From positions 21,338 through 85,337 of the IMG/VR virus record IMGVR_UViG_3300043410_001823: 64,000 nucleotides of DNA. One strand, 5' to 3'. Shown piece by piece: positions 6,984 to 14,720 of the stretch. Position 1 is the first letter of the stretch, and the number at the start of each line of letters is the position of its first letter. Below the pieces are notes generated by a model. It saw only the letters and a program-made list of their open reading frames with translations, searched no databases and was not told where the DNA came from. This DNA is from a virus. The position numbers and the translations under genes were made by a program.

Positions 6984-8039
6984 TTACTTAAGAGTTGCAA
7001 CCTTAGCCTTTGGATTCTTTGCATTCCACTTCTTAGCAAGTGCGTTGAAAGCATCCTTTACAGCCTTAAGAGCTGTAGCATTGTCAATGTTTGCCTTAGC
7101 AAGAGCAGCATTAGCTGCTGCTGTTTCTGCCTTAGACTTTGCAAGTTCTGCGTCTGCTAGTGCCTTAGCGTCTGCTAGTGCCTTTGCTCCTGCTGCCTTT
7201 TCTGCAGCAAGTTGGGCTACTGCCACTGCAAGTTCTGAGTTCTTTGCAGCAAGTTCTGCAGCAAGATCACGAACAGTTGCTGTCTTAACGATAACACCAA
7301 GTGGTGCTGCAAGACCAGTCACTACGGTAGCAACAGTTGCAGTTGCAACAAGAGTTACTGTACCAGATGCAGGAAGTGTTACATCCTGTGTCTTTGTACC
7401 AAGTGTTGCTGTTGCTGTATCTGTTGTCAAAGAATATGTTGTTGATGCAGTTGGAGTGATGTACTGAAGGCTAATTGATGCCCCACCCTTTACGTTACCA
7501 AATACGTCATAACCAATTACCTTTGGTGAAACAACTGTTCCTGCAGCGCCAGAAGATGGAGCATCAAGAGCAATTGTATTAAGTGCACCAGCGGTACCGT
7601 TAAAGTAATATGTTGTTACGTTTCCACCAACTGTAACTGCTACAGATCCCTGTGCAGTTGTAGTAGTAAATACATAAAAATCAGCAGTTGTTCCTGTACC
7701 AGTGCTTACTGATGCAGATGTTGATCCTGCTGATGCTGCTACAGGTGCTGAAACAGTTGCAAGAGCTGTAACGATCTTACCTGCTGTAACGACTGCAGAA
7801 ACAGTTGTTCCTGTGTCAAGACCTGTGATAGCAATCTTAAGAGCATCTGCTGAGTCTACAGAGTTATCTGCTGGAACTGGCAATGCAATTGAAGTTGCTA
7901 CTGTTGTACCCGCTGTTGCTGGTGAGCTTCCACCTACTGTGAGTGTAGTTGCTACTGCAGCACTTGCAGGTGTTGCTACTAGTGTGCCCAATGTCATGGC
8001 TGCAACCACGCCAAGAGCGACCTTCTTGAATGAATTCAT
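6984..8039 (-). CDS. Secreted surface-type protein, actinobacterial-like
   Basis: 351 residues with a textbook Sec signal peptide (MNSFKKVALGVVAAMTLG... cleaved after ASA at about residue 27). The middle is Thr/Val/Ala-rich beta-sandwich-like sequence. Residues about 255-325 form an Ala/Lys/Glu coiled coil (AELAAKNSEL and similar), and the end is basic (KKWNAKNPKAK). AAGGAG precedes the ATG and a strong terminator follows the stop, so it is a separate, probably highly expressed unit. It resembles bacterial surface or S-layer-associated proteins rather than virion proteins and may be host-derived. Function unknown; surface remodelling or superinfection exclusion are possibilities. Confidence 0.75.
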   Translation of the reverse strand: MNSFKKVALGVVAAMTLGTLVATPASAAVATTLTVGGSSPATAGTTVATSIALPVPADNSVDSADALKIAITGLDTGTTVSAVVTAGKIVTALATVSAPVAASAGSTSASVSTGTGTTADFYVFTTTTAQGSVAVTVGGNVTTYYFNGTAGALNTIALDAPSSGAAGTVVSPKVIGYDVFGNVKGGASISLQYITPTASTTYSLTTDTATATLGTKTQDVTLPASGTVTLVATATVATVVTGLAAPLGVIVKTATVRDLAAELAAKNSELAVAVAQLAAEKAAGAKALADAKALADAELAKSKAETAAANAALAKANIDNATALKAVKDAFNALAKKWNAKNPKAKVATLK

Positions 8040-8070
8040 TCTTTCTCCTTGTTTGTATTTGTTTGTTTAC

Positions 8071-9846
8071 TTAGATTAATCCAAGCCTATCCAGGTAATC
8101 CTGAACATCGCTTGGCATTTCCTTGTTCTCTAATTTTACCACAGCTTCCTGCTCTCTTGCAAATCGGGCTGCAGTTGACCAATCATGAACCTCAACAACG
8201 ACATTAGGGTTTTTAGGAGTATGAGAGATAGCATTAAATACTGATCCGCATACTGCATCCGCTAAGTCCTTAGATTTTTTACGTGGATGGTCTACACGCT
8301 TACCATTGTCTGTGATTTTTAACTCAGACATTTCTTCTAACAATAGTGGAATATTTGGCATTGCAACTCTTTCTTCATAAATCATCATTGCCAAATCTTC
8401 ATAATGTTTTTTTGCTACAGATACTGTGTCGGTTTTCATTCCTACAGCCTGTAATTCTTGCTGAATATCAAATGACTGCCATCGGTCAAATGATACCAAT
8501 CCTATGTTAAATCCTTGTCTTCTTAATCCTTGAATCCATTGTTTAACCTCAGATAGATTAACTGGGCCTTCTACTTTTGGTTCCCACCAAACAACAGCAT
8601 CTACAACTACTATTGGGGCTACCTGCTCATAATCTTTGATAACCTGAATATTGACCCATCGATCCACATGTGAAATTGCAACGGCACATTTGTCATGTTT
8701 TTGTGCAAGGTCAGCGTGAACATAGTAAACTTTATCTGGGTCTGGAGCAAAGGTGGTATCAAATCTCTTAGCGGTATCAATTGGATTTCTTAAGCTCATA
8801 CATTTTTCTAGCTTATCCTTTTGTTTAAAGAATGCGTCAGATGAGTACGTTGGTGTACACAAGAAACGCATCATTGCATCTCCTAGGTCTGTAATAAAGG
8901 CAATCTTAAAATCTTCAATTTTACGTGTTGGATTAACTTCCCAAGTAGGTCTTTTTAATGCAAACATTCTTGGATACTTATATGAAATAATATGATCTTC
9001 ATCCCACTCAATCTCAAACTCATTGTCTGGACCTTCTGGAAGTTCTTCATTAATAATAAACTTATGTGTGCGATGAATAGTTTCTTTTTCCATGATTACA
9101 TCTTCATACCGCTTTGAAATAAAGTCTCCTACGTAGCGGGGGAAGGAAAGCAACACAACCTTACCAAGATCTGGAAAACGAGAATCTACAGTACCACGAA
9201 AAGCTTTATAGATGTTATCAGCAGTTTTGCCCTGCTCATTTCCAGTTCCTACCTCAGTAGCAAAACCAGAAATCTCGTCAAGAACTGCCATAAACAAGTT
9301 CAAACCCTCATGAGATTCTCTTTCAGAGTGTCCAGAATAAACAGTGATAGATTCATCAAAGCCAATCGAGTTTACCTTTGGATCATACTTTCCAGCAAAC
9401 CATGGTGACTTTTCAATTTTTGTCTTGAAACCTTTAAAGAATACGTTCTTAGCCTGCTCAGCGTTAATAGCAACGTTGATAATATCTATAGCATCTCCAG
9501 GTGGTTTCCCGAAGTATCTCGCAGGGTCTTTAAGACATAAAAGTTTATAAACAACATAAGCACAGCCAATAGTAGAAACGTGGTCTTTACCACTACCTTT
9601 ACCAAGCTGAAGGATGATTTCATTCTTTGTATATTTTTTATAATGACGTGCCCCTTCCTCTGTACCCAAAACTTCTTCTAGGTCTTCCTGTCTATAAATC
9701 TGACTCATTGCTTCTACAACATCATACTGAATGGTAGATAGAGAAGGTTGCCCCAAGTATTCTGGAGATTCGACAAATGTCTTTACATCTACTGGTATTT
9801 CCCTGAAAACATTTTCTTTTAATGCATCAAGAAAATCATTGAACAT
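8071..9846 (-). CDS. terL: Terminase large subunit (packaging ATPase/nuclease)
   Basis: 591 residues from the ATG at 9846 (a TTG three codons earlier is possible). The ATPase half has a Walker A motif LGKGSGKDH (about residues 81-89) and a Walker B motif LFMAVLDE (about 185-191). The nuclease half has acidic motifs VHADLAQ, VSFDRW and KDLADAV. Together these drive DNA translocation into proheads and cut the concatemer. The start overlaps the end of the small-subunit gene by a few bases. Notably it is about 38 kb from the portal gene rather than next to it. Confidence 0.93.
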   Translation of the reverse strand: MFNDFLDALKENVFREIPVDVKTFVESPEYLGQPSLSTIQYDVVEAMSQIYRQEDLEEVLGTEEGARHYKKYTKNEIILQLGKGSGKDHVSTIGCAYVVYKLLCLKDPARYFGKPPGDAIDIINVAINAEQAKNVFFKGFKTKIEKSPWFAGKYDPKVNSIGFDESITVYSGHSERESHEGLNLFMAVLDEISGFATEVGTGNEQGKTADNIYKAFRGTVDSRFPDLGKVVLLSFPRYVGDFISKRYEDVIMEKETIHRTHKFIINEELPEGPDNEFEIEWDEDHIISYKYPRMFALKRPTWEVNPTRKIEDFKIAFITDLGDAMMRFLCTPTYSSDAFFKQKDKLEKCMSLRNPIDTAKRFDTTFAPDPDKVYYVHADLAQKHDKCAVAISHVDRWVNIQVIKDYEQVAPIVVVDAVVWWEPKVEGPVNLSEVKQWIQGLRRQGFNIGLVSFDRWQSFDIQQELQAVGMKTDTVSVAKKHYEDLAMMIYEERVAMPNIPLLLEEMSELKITDNGKRVDHPRKKSKDLADAVCGSVFNAISHTPKNPNVVVEVHDWSTAARFAREQEAVVKLENKEMPSDVQDYLDRLGLI

Positions 9847-10372
9847 CGTGGACAACTGTAATCACTTCGCCTTCTTTAGCAATAGAAGAAAGTCTCTTCA
9901 TGATAAGATCACGTACCTCTGGATGAGTAGCAGCAATATCACGCAAGATTCCAACAAGAACTTCCTGTCGCTTTTCAATCTCAACCATTTCTTCAGCCAA
10001 CTCTTTATTCTCTAACAATCCAGCCTTTTGAAGCATGTCAATACGCTTAGATTCAATATCCATAACAAGTTTAATTGCTGCAGTCTTTGCTCCAAGATTT
10101 GCAGTTGTTGTTGCATCATCAATAACTTCATATGCCTGCTTGATTAGTTTTGTATAGTGTTCATCAGCACCAACCAAAGCTTCTTTTGCACGAATACGAA
10201 TAGCTGTATTATCAGATGCCATCCTCTTCCACTCATCTAAGTGAGCGACAACTCTTGTACGTGGGAGATTAAGCTGTTTTGAAATACGTGTTGGATCGCT
10301 ACCTTTTAAATATTCAGCAACAACCGTATTTACTTCATCAAGGTGTTTGACGATCTCAATCTCTGCGTCCAT
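9836..10372 (-). CDS. terS: Terminase small subunit (putative)
   Basis: 178 residues, placed directly upstream of and overlapping TerL. The N-terminal region holds a helix-turn-helix-like stretch (EYLKGSDPTRISKQLNLPRT), followed by long amphipathic helices, fitting a DNA-recognising, ring-forming TerS. Start chosen at the ATG at 10372 with GAAGG upstream; a GTG at 10381 is possible. Assigned mainly from position and the HTH; sequence similarity among TerS proteins is always weak. Confidence 0.7.
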   Translation of the reverse strand: MDAEIEIVKHLDEVNTVVAEYLKGSDPTRISKQLNLPRTRVVAHLDEWKRMASDNTAIRIRAKEALVGADEHYTKLIKQAYEVIDDATTTANLGAKTAAIKLVMDIESKRIDMLQKAGLLENKELAEEMVEIEKRQEVLVGILRDIAATHPEVRDLIMKRLSSIAKEGEVITVVHDVQ

Positions 10373-10607
10373 TGTATTCACCCTTCAGTCGTTTAATCTC
10401 ATCCTGAATATAGAAAATTGCCTTTTCCAAATCTTCGATGTGCTTATCTTCACTCTTGATTCCAGCTCTCCAGATATACTTCATTGCATTACCTAGATTA
10501 AAATTCATATGTCTTGTGACCTGCAAAGCTTCAATACCGCTTGGGTGGCTAGTATAGTGCGTAGGATGATTGACTTGGTCAACCTTAATATCAAACTTCT
10601 TATCCAT
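10356..10607 (-). CDS. DUF3310 (SaV-like) protein
   Basis: 83 residues carrying the complete DUF3310 signature: VNHPTHYTSHPSGIEALQV then NFNLGNAMKYIWRAGIK. The family is widespread in phages and often named a nucleotide-kinase-like or SaV-like protein, but its activity is not well established. The ATG overlaps the preceding small gene by eight bases, and its end overlaps the TerS start, indicating one transcription unit. Confidence 0.85.
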   Translation of the reverse strand: MDKKFDIKVDQVNHPTHYTSHPSGIEALQVTRHMNFNLGNAMKYIWRAGIKSEDKHIEDLEKAIFYIQDEIKRLKGEYNGRRD

Positions 10608-10764
10608 TTGTCTTATTAGTCCTAATCTTTTTTAAACAACGCTTGCAGTATGTGTATGTTAATCCCGTGAATGGGCATGAAGAGCTGTAAGACTCTGGAT
10701 GTTTGCAAAAGAGCATCTTTGATTTAGCTGATGCTACATGCAATAGGTGTTTTAAAATTCTCAT
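10600..10764 (-). CDS. 54-residue basic Cys-rich protein
   Basis: ATG at 10764 overlaps the stop of the upstream HTH gene (ATGA). The protein is basic with Cys/His positions that could bind one zinc (FCKHPESYSSSC then YCKRC), like a small zinc ribbon. Function unknown. Tight overlaps on both sides support a real gene. Confidence 0.6.
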   Translation of the reverse strand: MRILKHLLHVASAKSKMLFCKHPESYSSSCPFTGLTYTYCKRCLKKIRTNKTNG

Positions 10765-10916
10765 CGTTTTGATTTGCGGAGACCAAACTTAGCAAGATAT
10801 ACATAGATAGTCTCTACGCTTGCTCCACACTCCTTTGCAATTTCCTCTGGAGACTTTTTGTCTAGCGTAAATCGCTTACGAAGCCAAGTCTCGTTAGTAT
10901 ATAGTTTAGCAGCCAT
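10761..10916 (-). CDS. 51-residue helix-turn-helix protein
   Basis: A short gene whose central part (KKSPEEIAKECGASVETIYVYLAKFGL) reads as a sigma/resolvase-type helix-turn-helix, ending RKSKR. It may bind DNA as a small regulator or packaging accessory. The start at 10916 has no close Shine-Dalgarno, only AAAGG 19 bases away. It ends in an ATGA overlap with the next gene. Confidence 0.65.
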   Translation of the reverse strand: MAAKLYTNETWLRKRFTLDKKSPEEIAKECGASVETIYVYLAKFGLRKSKR

Positions 10917-10920
10917 AGCT

Positions 10921-11496
10921 TTATTTGTCAACCTTTACTACTTTAGACCAATTGTTAATAGCATAATGCCCAATACCGCAAGCATCAGCCACGTCATTAT
11001 CTTCAATCTTTTGATCATAAATTATCTCCAATAATCTCATGGTTCTCTCTTTACGTAGGTTACGCTCATAGTTTTTGTACCATGCTACAGATTTTCCAGG
11101 TGTCTTGTTTCTAATCAAAAGCTGTTCATCTTTTGTAAGCTTTTTATTACCAAGAAATGTTTGCCATGTAATTGGTGGTACGGTGCCAAAAACAGTAATC
11201 CCAGACATCGCAGAACCACCTAGAATTGCCCCTTGAATCATAGATAAATCTATTAATGTTTTAGGACTATTCATAAAAACTGACTGCTCAATAACGACTG
11301 CATCTACCATACCGATCATATCGAGTAAAGCTTTTGTTTTCTTGACAGCATCACCTATTCTATCAAATAATGTTGAGCCTTCAAAAGTTACTTTGCCGTA
11401 GGAATATAATTTTCCATGGGTGTAAACTGAAAAAGCTAAGCTTGTTGTATTAGCATCAATACAAAAGATCTTATCAGGACTAGTTGTCTTGTTCAT
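10921..11496 (-). CDS. RuvC-like Holliday junction resolvase
   Basis: 191 residues from the ATG at 11496, overlapping the upstream gene. The RNase-H-like fold is marked by Asp14 (FCIDANTTSLAFS), Glu70 (AVVIEQSVF) and the C-terminal acidic pair Asp168/Asp171 (DNDVADACGIGHYA), the usual catalytic set of RuvC enzymes. It probably resolves branched DNA before packaging. The neighbouring recombinase and nuclease genes support a recombination module. Confidence 0.8.
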   Translation of the reverse strand: MNKTTSPDKIFCIDANTTSLAFSVYTHGKLYSYGKVTFEGSTLFDRIGDAVKKTKALLDMIGMVDAVVIEQSVFMNSPKTLIDLSMIQGAILGGSAMSGITVFGTVPPITWQTFLGNKKLTKDEQLLIRNKTPGKSVAWYKNYERNLRKERTMRLLEIIYDQKIEDNDVADACGIGHYAINNWSKVVKVDK

Positions 11497-11773
11497 AGTC
11501 AAAAAATCCTTTAATCTGCTTAAGCATCTTATCCACAGCCTTCTTGCTTACATTGCAATTAGAACAGAATCCAGCATCGTTGTATATAGATATAGCCATT
11601 CCGCATCCACCCAAACAAAGTCTTTTCTTACCAATCCTATTCTGGCGACGAGTAACTCTATACCGTTCCAGTATTTTTTCTTTTGTAGCTTCTTCTCTAC
11701 AAATATCGCTACAATATATTTGGTAACTGACCTTAGGTGTAAACCTAGTGTCACATCTACTACATAGTTTCAC
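11480..11773 (-). CDS. Double zinc-ribbon protein of unknown function
   Basis: 97 residues with two Cys4-like clusters: CSRC...YCSDIC near the N-terminus (residues 4-25) and CLGGC...CSNC in the second half, separated by a basic helix (KEKILERYRVTRRQNRIGKKR). This looks like a nucleic-acid-binding zinc protein. It overlaps both neighbours (Cas4-like nuclease upstream, RuvC-like resolvase downstream) by 14-17 bases. No specific function is recognised. Confidence 0.7.
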   Translation of the reverse strand: MKLCSRCDTRFTPKVSYQIYCSDICREEATKEKILERYRVTRRQNRIGKKRLCLGGCGMAISIYNDAGFCSNCNVSKKAVDKMLKQIKGFFDYEQDN

Positions 11774-12590
11774 TCAATTCCTCCAGAGACGCTATCTTAA
11801 TAGTCCCTGCCTCTGCTTCAGCACATGCTGCTTTAACTGGACAACTTTTGCACACTTTAGAATTAGCTCTGTAATTCTTTGTGGGCAATGTTTGGTTGTC
11901 GGAAGCCTTTTTGACTTCTCTCATCCAGTCAAACGCATAGTCTACCCATTTTCTATATCCATCATTTACCTCTACAGGAAAAGCAATCATGTCGTGATTG
12001 TTTTTATTTTCATAAATTAGCACACCCCTTGCCTTTTTAAGAATCTTCATGTAGATAAGTAATTGAACCAAGTGCCCCTTCTTAGGAGTCTTGTTATTTT
12101 TGAAATACTCAAAAGCTTCGCTAGACATTGTTTTAATTTCTCCAGCTAACTCTTCACCATTCCATTCGACTATAGCATCGCCATAGCCAAAAATACCAGG
12201 ATCGTTGTTAATGATCTTGAATTCTGTTGTATCTTGCCCATTATCGTCCTTGAATACCTTTGCAACATTTGACTTCATCATTGCACTTTGAATTCTTTCA
12301 TGAGACAATGTTCCGTTTTCCATATTTGCAACGTTATCTGGAGTTGCCTCATCTTCAAAAATATTACCCTCAAAAGCTAAATACCAATATCTTGGACACA
12401 CACCATGACCATATGCGATTGTAGATGGTGCAAATGTTTTTTTCTTTGTATGCTTTGGCCCTCTGTCAACTGTATATCCAGACTTGATTTGTTCTACCAG
12501 ACCATCAACATCAAATGCCTGCACAAACTTCTTCTTTGCAGGCTTATCTGGCTGTTGAACCATTACTTGTTTTAATAAATTTCTTGTCAT
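11760..12590 (-). CDS. Cas4/RecB-like PD-(D/E)XK exonuclease with Fe-S cysteines
   Basis: 276 residues. The nuclease core is visible as His97 (GTLSHERIQ), Asp138 (GYGDAIVEW), Glu151-x-Lys153 (GEIKTM) and Gln176 (HLVQLLIY). Cys65 (VCPRYWY) and a C-terminal triad Cys247, Cys250, Cys256 (CKSCPVKAAC) match the four ligands of the Cas4/AddB-type iron-sulfur cluster. There are no CRISPR genes nearby; such phage proteins act with RecA-like recombinases in replication or recombination. GAGGG precedes the ATG, and an extended -10 promoter lies just upstream. Confidence 0.85.
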   Translation of the reverse strand: MTRNLLKQVMVQQPDKPAKKKFVQAFDVDGLVEQIKSGYTVDRGPKHTKKKTFAPSTIAYGHGVCPRYWYLAFEGNIFEDEATPDNVANMENGTLSHERIQSAMMKSNVAKVFKDDNGQDTTEFKIINNDPGIFGYGDAIVEWNGEELAGEIKTMSSEAFEYFKNNKTPKKGHLVQLLIYMKILKKARGVLIYENKNNHDMIAFPVEVNDGYRKWVDYAFDWMREVKKASDNQTLPTKNYRANSKVCKSCPVKAACAEAEAGTIKIASLEELSETM

Positions 12591-12611
12591 TTTCCCTCTG
12601 CTCTTATCTCT

Positions 12612-12620
12612 ATTATAGCA
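12612..12620 (-). promoter_or_regulatory. Extended -10 promoter of the Cas4-like gene
   Basis: TGCTATAAT on the minus strand fills the gap between two genes. The predicted start near 12605 gives a leader of about 15 bases with GAGGG. No clear -35. Confidence 0.65.
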
Positions 12621-12932
12621 TTAACGCATGATGTACTTGAGAGCAGAAACAAGATTGTTGACAGCCTCTGCTGCTGTATAGTAAATATTCTTTTTTGATC
12701 TATCTGATTTGTCTACATTAGCCATCCAAGTAGCCTTTAAAGATAACTTTGCTGCAATTGCCTGAAGTCTAACAATTTCAAGACTAGCTGCTTGGATTGG
12801 TATATCTGGTTTAAGAATAAGCTTTGCAATGGTAGTTAAAGCCACTGTGAGCTCTTCATCGTTCATATAGTCAGCTATTTCTGCTAGACCATTAACCATA
12901 TCAATCGTTGTTTTTTGTGATTCGTTTTCCAT
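12621..12932 (-). CDS. Helical protein of unknown function
   Basis: 103 residues, predicted all-alpha, with no cysteines and no recognisable catalytic motif. Its start (ATG with GGAGAG upstream) shares a base with the stop of the preceding gene (TAATG). It belongs to the recombination/replication operon; a role as a structural or accessory factor is possible but unsupported. Confidence 0.65.
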   Translation of the reverse strand: MENESQKTTIDMVNGLAEIADYMNDEELTVALTTIAKLILKPDIPIQAASLEIVRLQAIAAKLSLKATWMANVDKSDRSKKNIYYTAAEAVNNLVSALKYIMR

Positions 12933-13216
12933 TATTGCTCTCCTACAAGTTGTTCTAAAATTCCCGCTTCAATAATTGCCAAACGCACTTTTGCATTACC
13001 CTCCCCAAGGATAACAAATATAGCTGGATCGTTTTTATTTTTAAGAGCATCTGTTACCGCCTTGGCCCAGTTGTCCTTATTTACCGTAAATCCCTTTGGA
13101 TACTCTTTGAAATCAACTGTAAAGTTATTCCAAACAGCGTCCCCCTTCTTGGTTCCACGCCCACTATTTTTAACTTGCTTAGCACCAATTCTTTTTGCTT
13201 CTGATCTCTCACTCAT
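12932..13216 (-). CDS. Possible small PD-(D/E)XK nuclease
   Basis: 94 residues from the ATG at 13216 (overlapping the upstream stop). The N-terminal part runs AKRIGAKQVKNSGRGTKKGD, then FTVDFKEYPKGFTV. The spacing of GD and (V)D-F-K after a basic GRG loop recalls archaeal Hjc-type resolvases and other PD-(D/E)XK enzymes. The second half (KNDPAIFVILGEGNAKVRLAII) could supply a core strand. The assignment is tentative: the protein is short, and the helix carrying the usual first Glu is not obvious. Confidence 0.5.
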   Translation of the reverse strand: MSERSEAKRIGAKQVKNSGRGTKKGDAVWNNFTVDFKEYPKGFTVNKDNWAKAVTDALKNKNDPAIFVILGEGNAKVRLAIIEAGILEQLVGEQ

Positions 13217-13394
13217 GAGCAAAATCCTTCTTCTTCTTCTTTTCTGCCTTAAGGCCTACTTTAGAAATATGCTTTTCAGAACATAGCCATGAGATTTCTC
13301 CAGAGCCATACCAGAATCTAGCTGCTCTACACTCAACCTTACATGTCTTACATATAAATTGTCCTTGAACAACCATAAAAAGTTGATCAGACAT
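13209..13394 (-). CDS. 61-residue zinc-ribbon protein
   Basis: CKTCKVEC and WLCSEKH in a 61-residue basic protein suggest one zinc site; the tail is lysine-rich. It starts within the end of recA (ATG overlaps by eight bases) and overlaps the next gene, so it is translated in the same operon. Function unknown. Confidence 0.65.
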   Translation of the reverse strand: MSDQLFMVVQGQFICKTCKVECRAARFWYGSGEISWLCSEKHISKVGLKAEKKKKKDFAHE

Positions 13395-14403
13395 TAGATA
13401 CCTTACTCATAATGTCTTCTTGAAGGTCTAGATCTTCTTTAACACGACTAATGAATCCGTCACGACCCTGCACCTTAGTGCCATCTTCAAGTTGATACCA
13501 TGCACCAGTTCTAGAAACAATACCCATTAACTCAGCAGTATCGACGAGATCTCCCACACTATCAACACCAGTATCAGGACCTCTAAAATAGAAATCATAC
13601 TCGCCAGACTGAAAACCAGGAGAAGTTTTCGAAAACTGTAGTTCCCATCTGACTTTTCTGCCAATCTTTTCTTCAATAAGCTTGTCGCCAACATGAATCT
13701 TTCCCTTCAATGCTTGATTATCTGATTCTGATGAAAATAACTTAACTACTGTTGATGAATAAAACTTAGTTGCATTACCGCCAGTAGGTTCTGGCTTAGT
13801 ATACATTGCACTAATATTATTGCGTTGCTGTGAAATTAATACCAACATAGTTGGTTTAACCTTGTTATTAGCATAATTCAACATCTTCCAAGCATTACTA
13901 AAATCTCTTGACTCAGCACCGATCTGCTTTGTATTCTCTAGTTGCTTAAGTTCGTCAGAATCTTTTTCAAAATATACAGCAGGAAGCATAGATGTAATAG
14001 AGTCAACTACAATCATATCAACTCCTGCTTCCATAAGCTGTACACCAACATCAACCATGTCATTAATAGTTCTAGCCTGTGAATAAATAAGCTTTGATGT
14101 ATCTACCCCAAGCTTCTCAGCCCAAGACTTGTCATATGACATTTCTGAGTCTATCCATGCACACACCTTGCCCTCTTTTTGGGCCTTAGCGATGATCTGA
14201 AGGCAGAATGAGGACTTACCAGCAGACTTATTACCCCAGATAAGGATCTGGCGTCCATATGGCAATCCTCCGCCAAGTGCACGGTTTAGTCCATAGCTAG
14301 GAGTTTGTGCAAACTCTGTAGCTGGAACAGCATCTCCAACCATAATATTTTTGCGTAGTTTTGGATTTAGCTGTGATAAAACTTCTTCTACCGTGACTGT
14401 CAT
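13387..14403 (-). CDS. recA: RecA/UvsX-like recombinase
   Basis: 338 residues. Walker A GNKSAGKSS (about residues 57-65), the RecA-type Glu in WIDSEMSYD, Walker B DMIVVDSIT, and ISQQRNNI followed by the DNA-binding loop region (EPTGGNATKFYSS) are all present, as in phage RecA/UvsX proteins. It forms filaments on ssDNA for strand exchange during replication and repair. It overlaps MazG at its start (TAATG) and a zinc-ribbon gene at its end. Shorter than bacterial RecA at the C-terminus. Confidence 0.92.
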   Translation of the reverse strand: MTVTVEEVLSQLNPKLRKNIMVGDAVPATEFAQTPSYGLNRALGGGLPYGRQILIWGNKSAGKSSFCLQIIAKAQKEGKVCAWIDSEMSYDKSWAEKLGVDTSKLIYSQARTINDMVDVGVQLMEAGVDMIVVDSITSMLPAVYFEKDSDELKQLENTKQIGAESRDFSNAWKMLNYANNKVKPTMLVLISQQRNNISAMYTKPEPTGGNATKFYSSTVVKLFSSESDNQALKGKIHVGDKLIEEKIGRKVRWELQFSKTSPGFQSGEYDFYFRGPDTGVDSVGDLVDTAELMGIVSRTGAWYQLEDGTKVQGRDGFISRVKEDLDLQEDIMSKVSNV

Positions 14404-14720
14404 TAGAATCTTACTCCGTGCTTCTCTGGTCTTGTCTTATTAAACTGTGTCTTTGTATCCATAGCGTAATCTAGTGATATCTTAGTATACCCTGCTTCGA
14501 CCATTCCTGCATAGAGATCTAGGGTACGAATAATAATATCTGCAAATTCTTTTGCAATTTCCTCTTCACCCTTATCCTTGCGTACTGCTTCCATTACTTC
14601 TGTAACCTCAGATACGATCATCATACATTGTTTTGCAACAAAAATATCATCGATCTCTTCTGGCCAAAATCCTTTTTCTACTGCTGTTGTGTGTAGTTGT
14701 TCTGCTAGTTCATCAAACAT
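14403..14720 (-). CDS. MazG-like nucleotide pyrophosphohydrolase
   Basis: 105 residues. The all-alpha NTP-pyrophosphatase pattern is visible: SEVTEVMEAV (ExxE) followed by EEEIAKEFADIIIRTLD (ExxD), which bind magnesium. Phage MazG-like enzymes hydrolyse dNTPs or alarmone-type nucleotides; the substrate here is unknown. It starts inside the last codons of dnaE (GGAGG upstream of the ATG) and its stop overlaps recA. Confidence 0.85.
   Translation of the reverse strand: MFDELAEQLHTTAVEKGFWPEEIDDIFVAKQCMMIVSEVTEVMEAVRKDKGEEEIAKEFADIIIRTLDLYAGMVEAGYTKISLDYAMDTKTQFNKTRPEKHGVRF

Noticed and set aside
7045-8079. Plus-strand frames of 140 and 125 residues opposite the surface protein
   Set aside because: Shadows of a Thr/Ala/Val-rich gene with signal peptide, ribosome-binding site and terminator on the minus strand.
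11760-12590. Evidence for a CRISPR-Cas system (Cas4-like protein)
   Set aside because: No repeats, Cas1, Cas2 or effector genes are in the window; Cas4-like exonucleases occur in phages as recombination enzymes.
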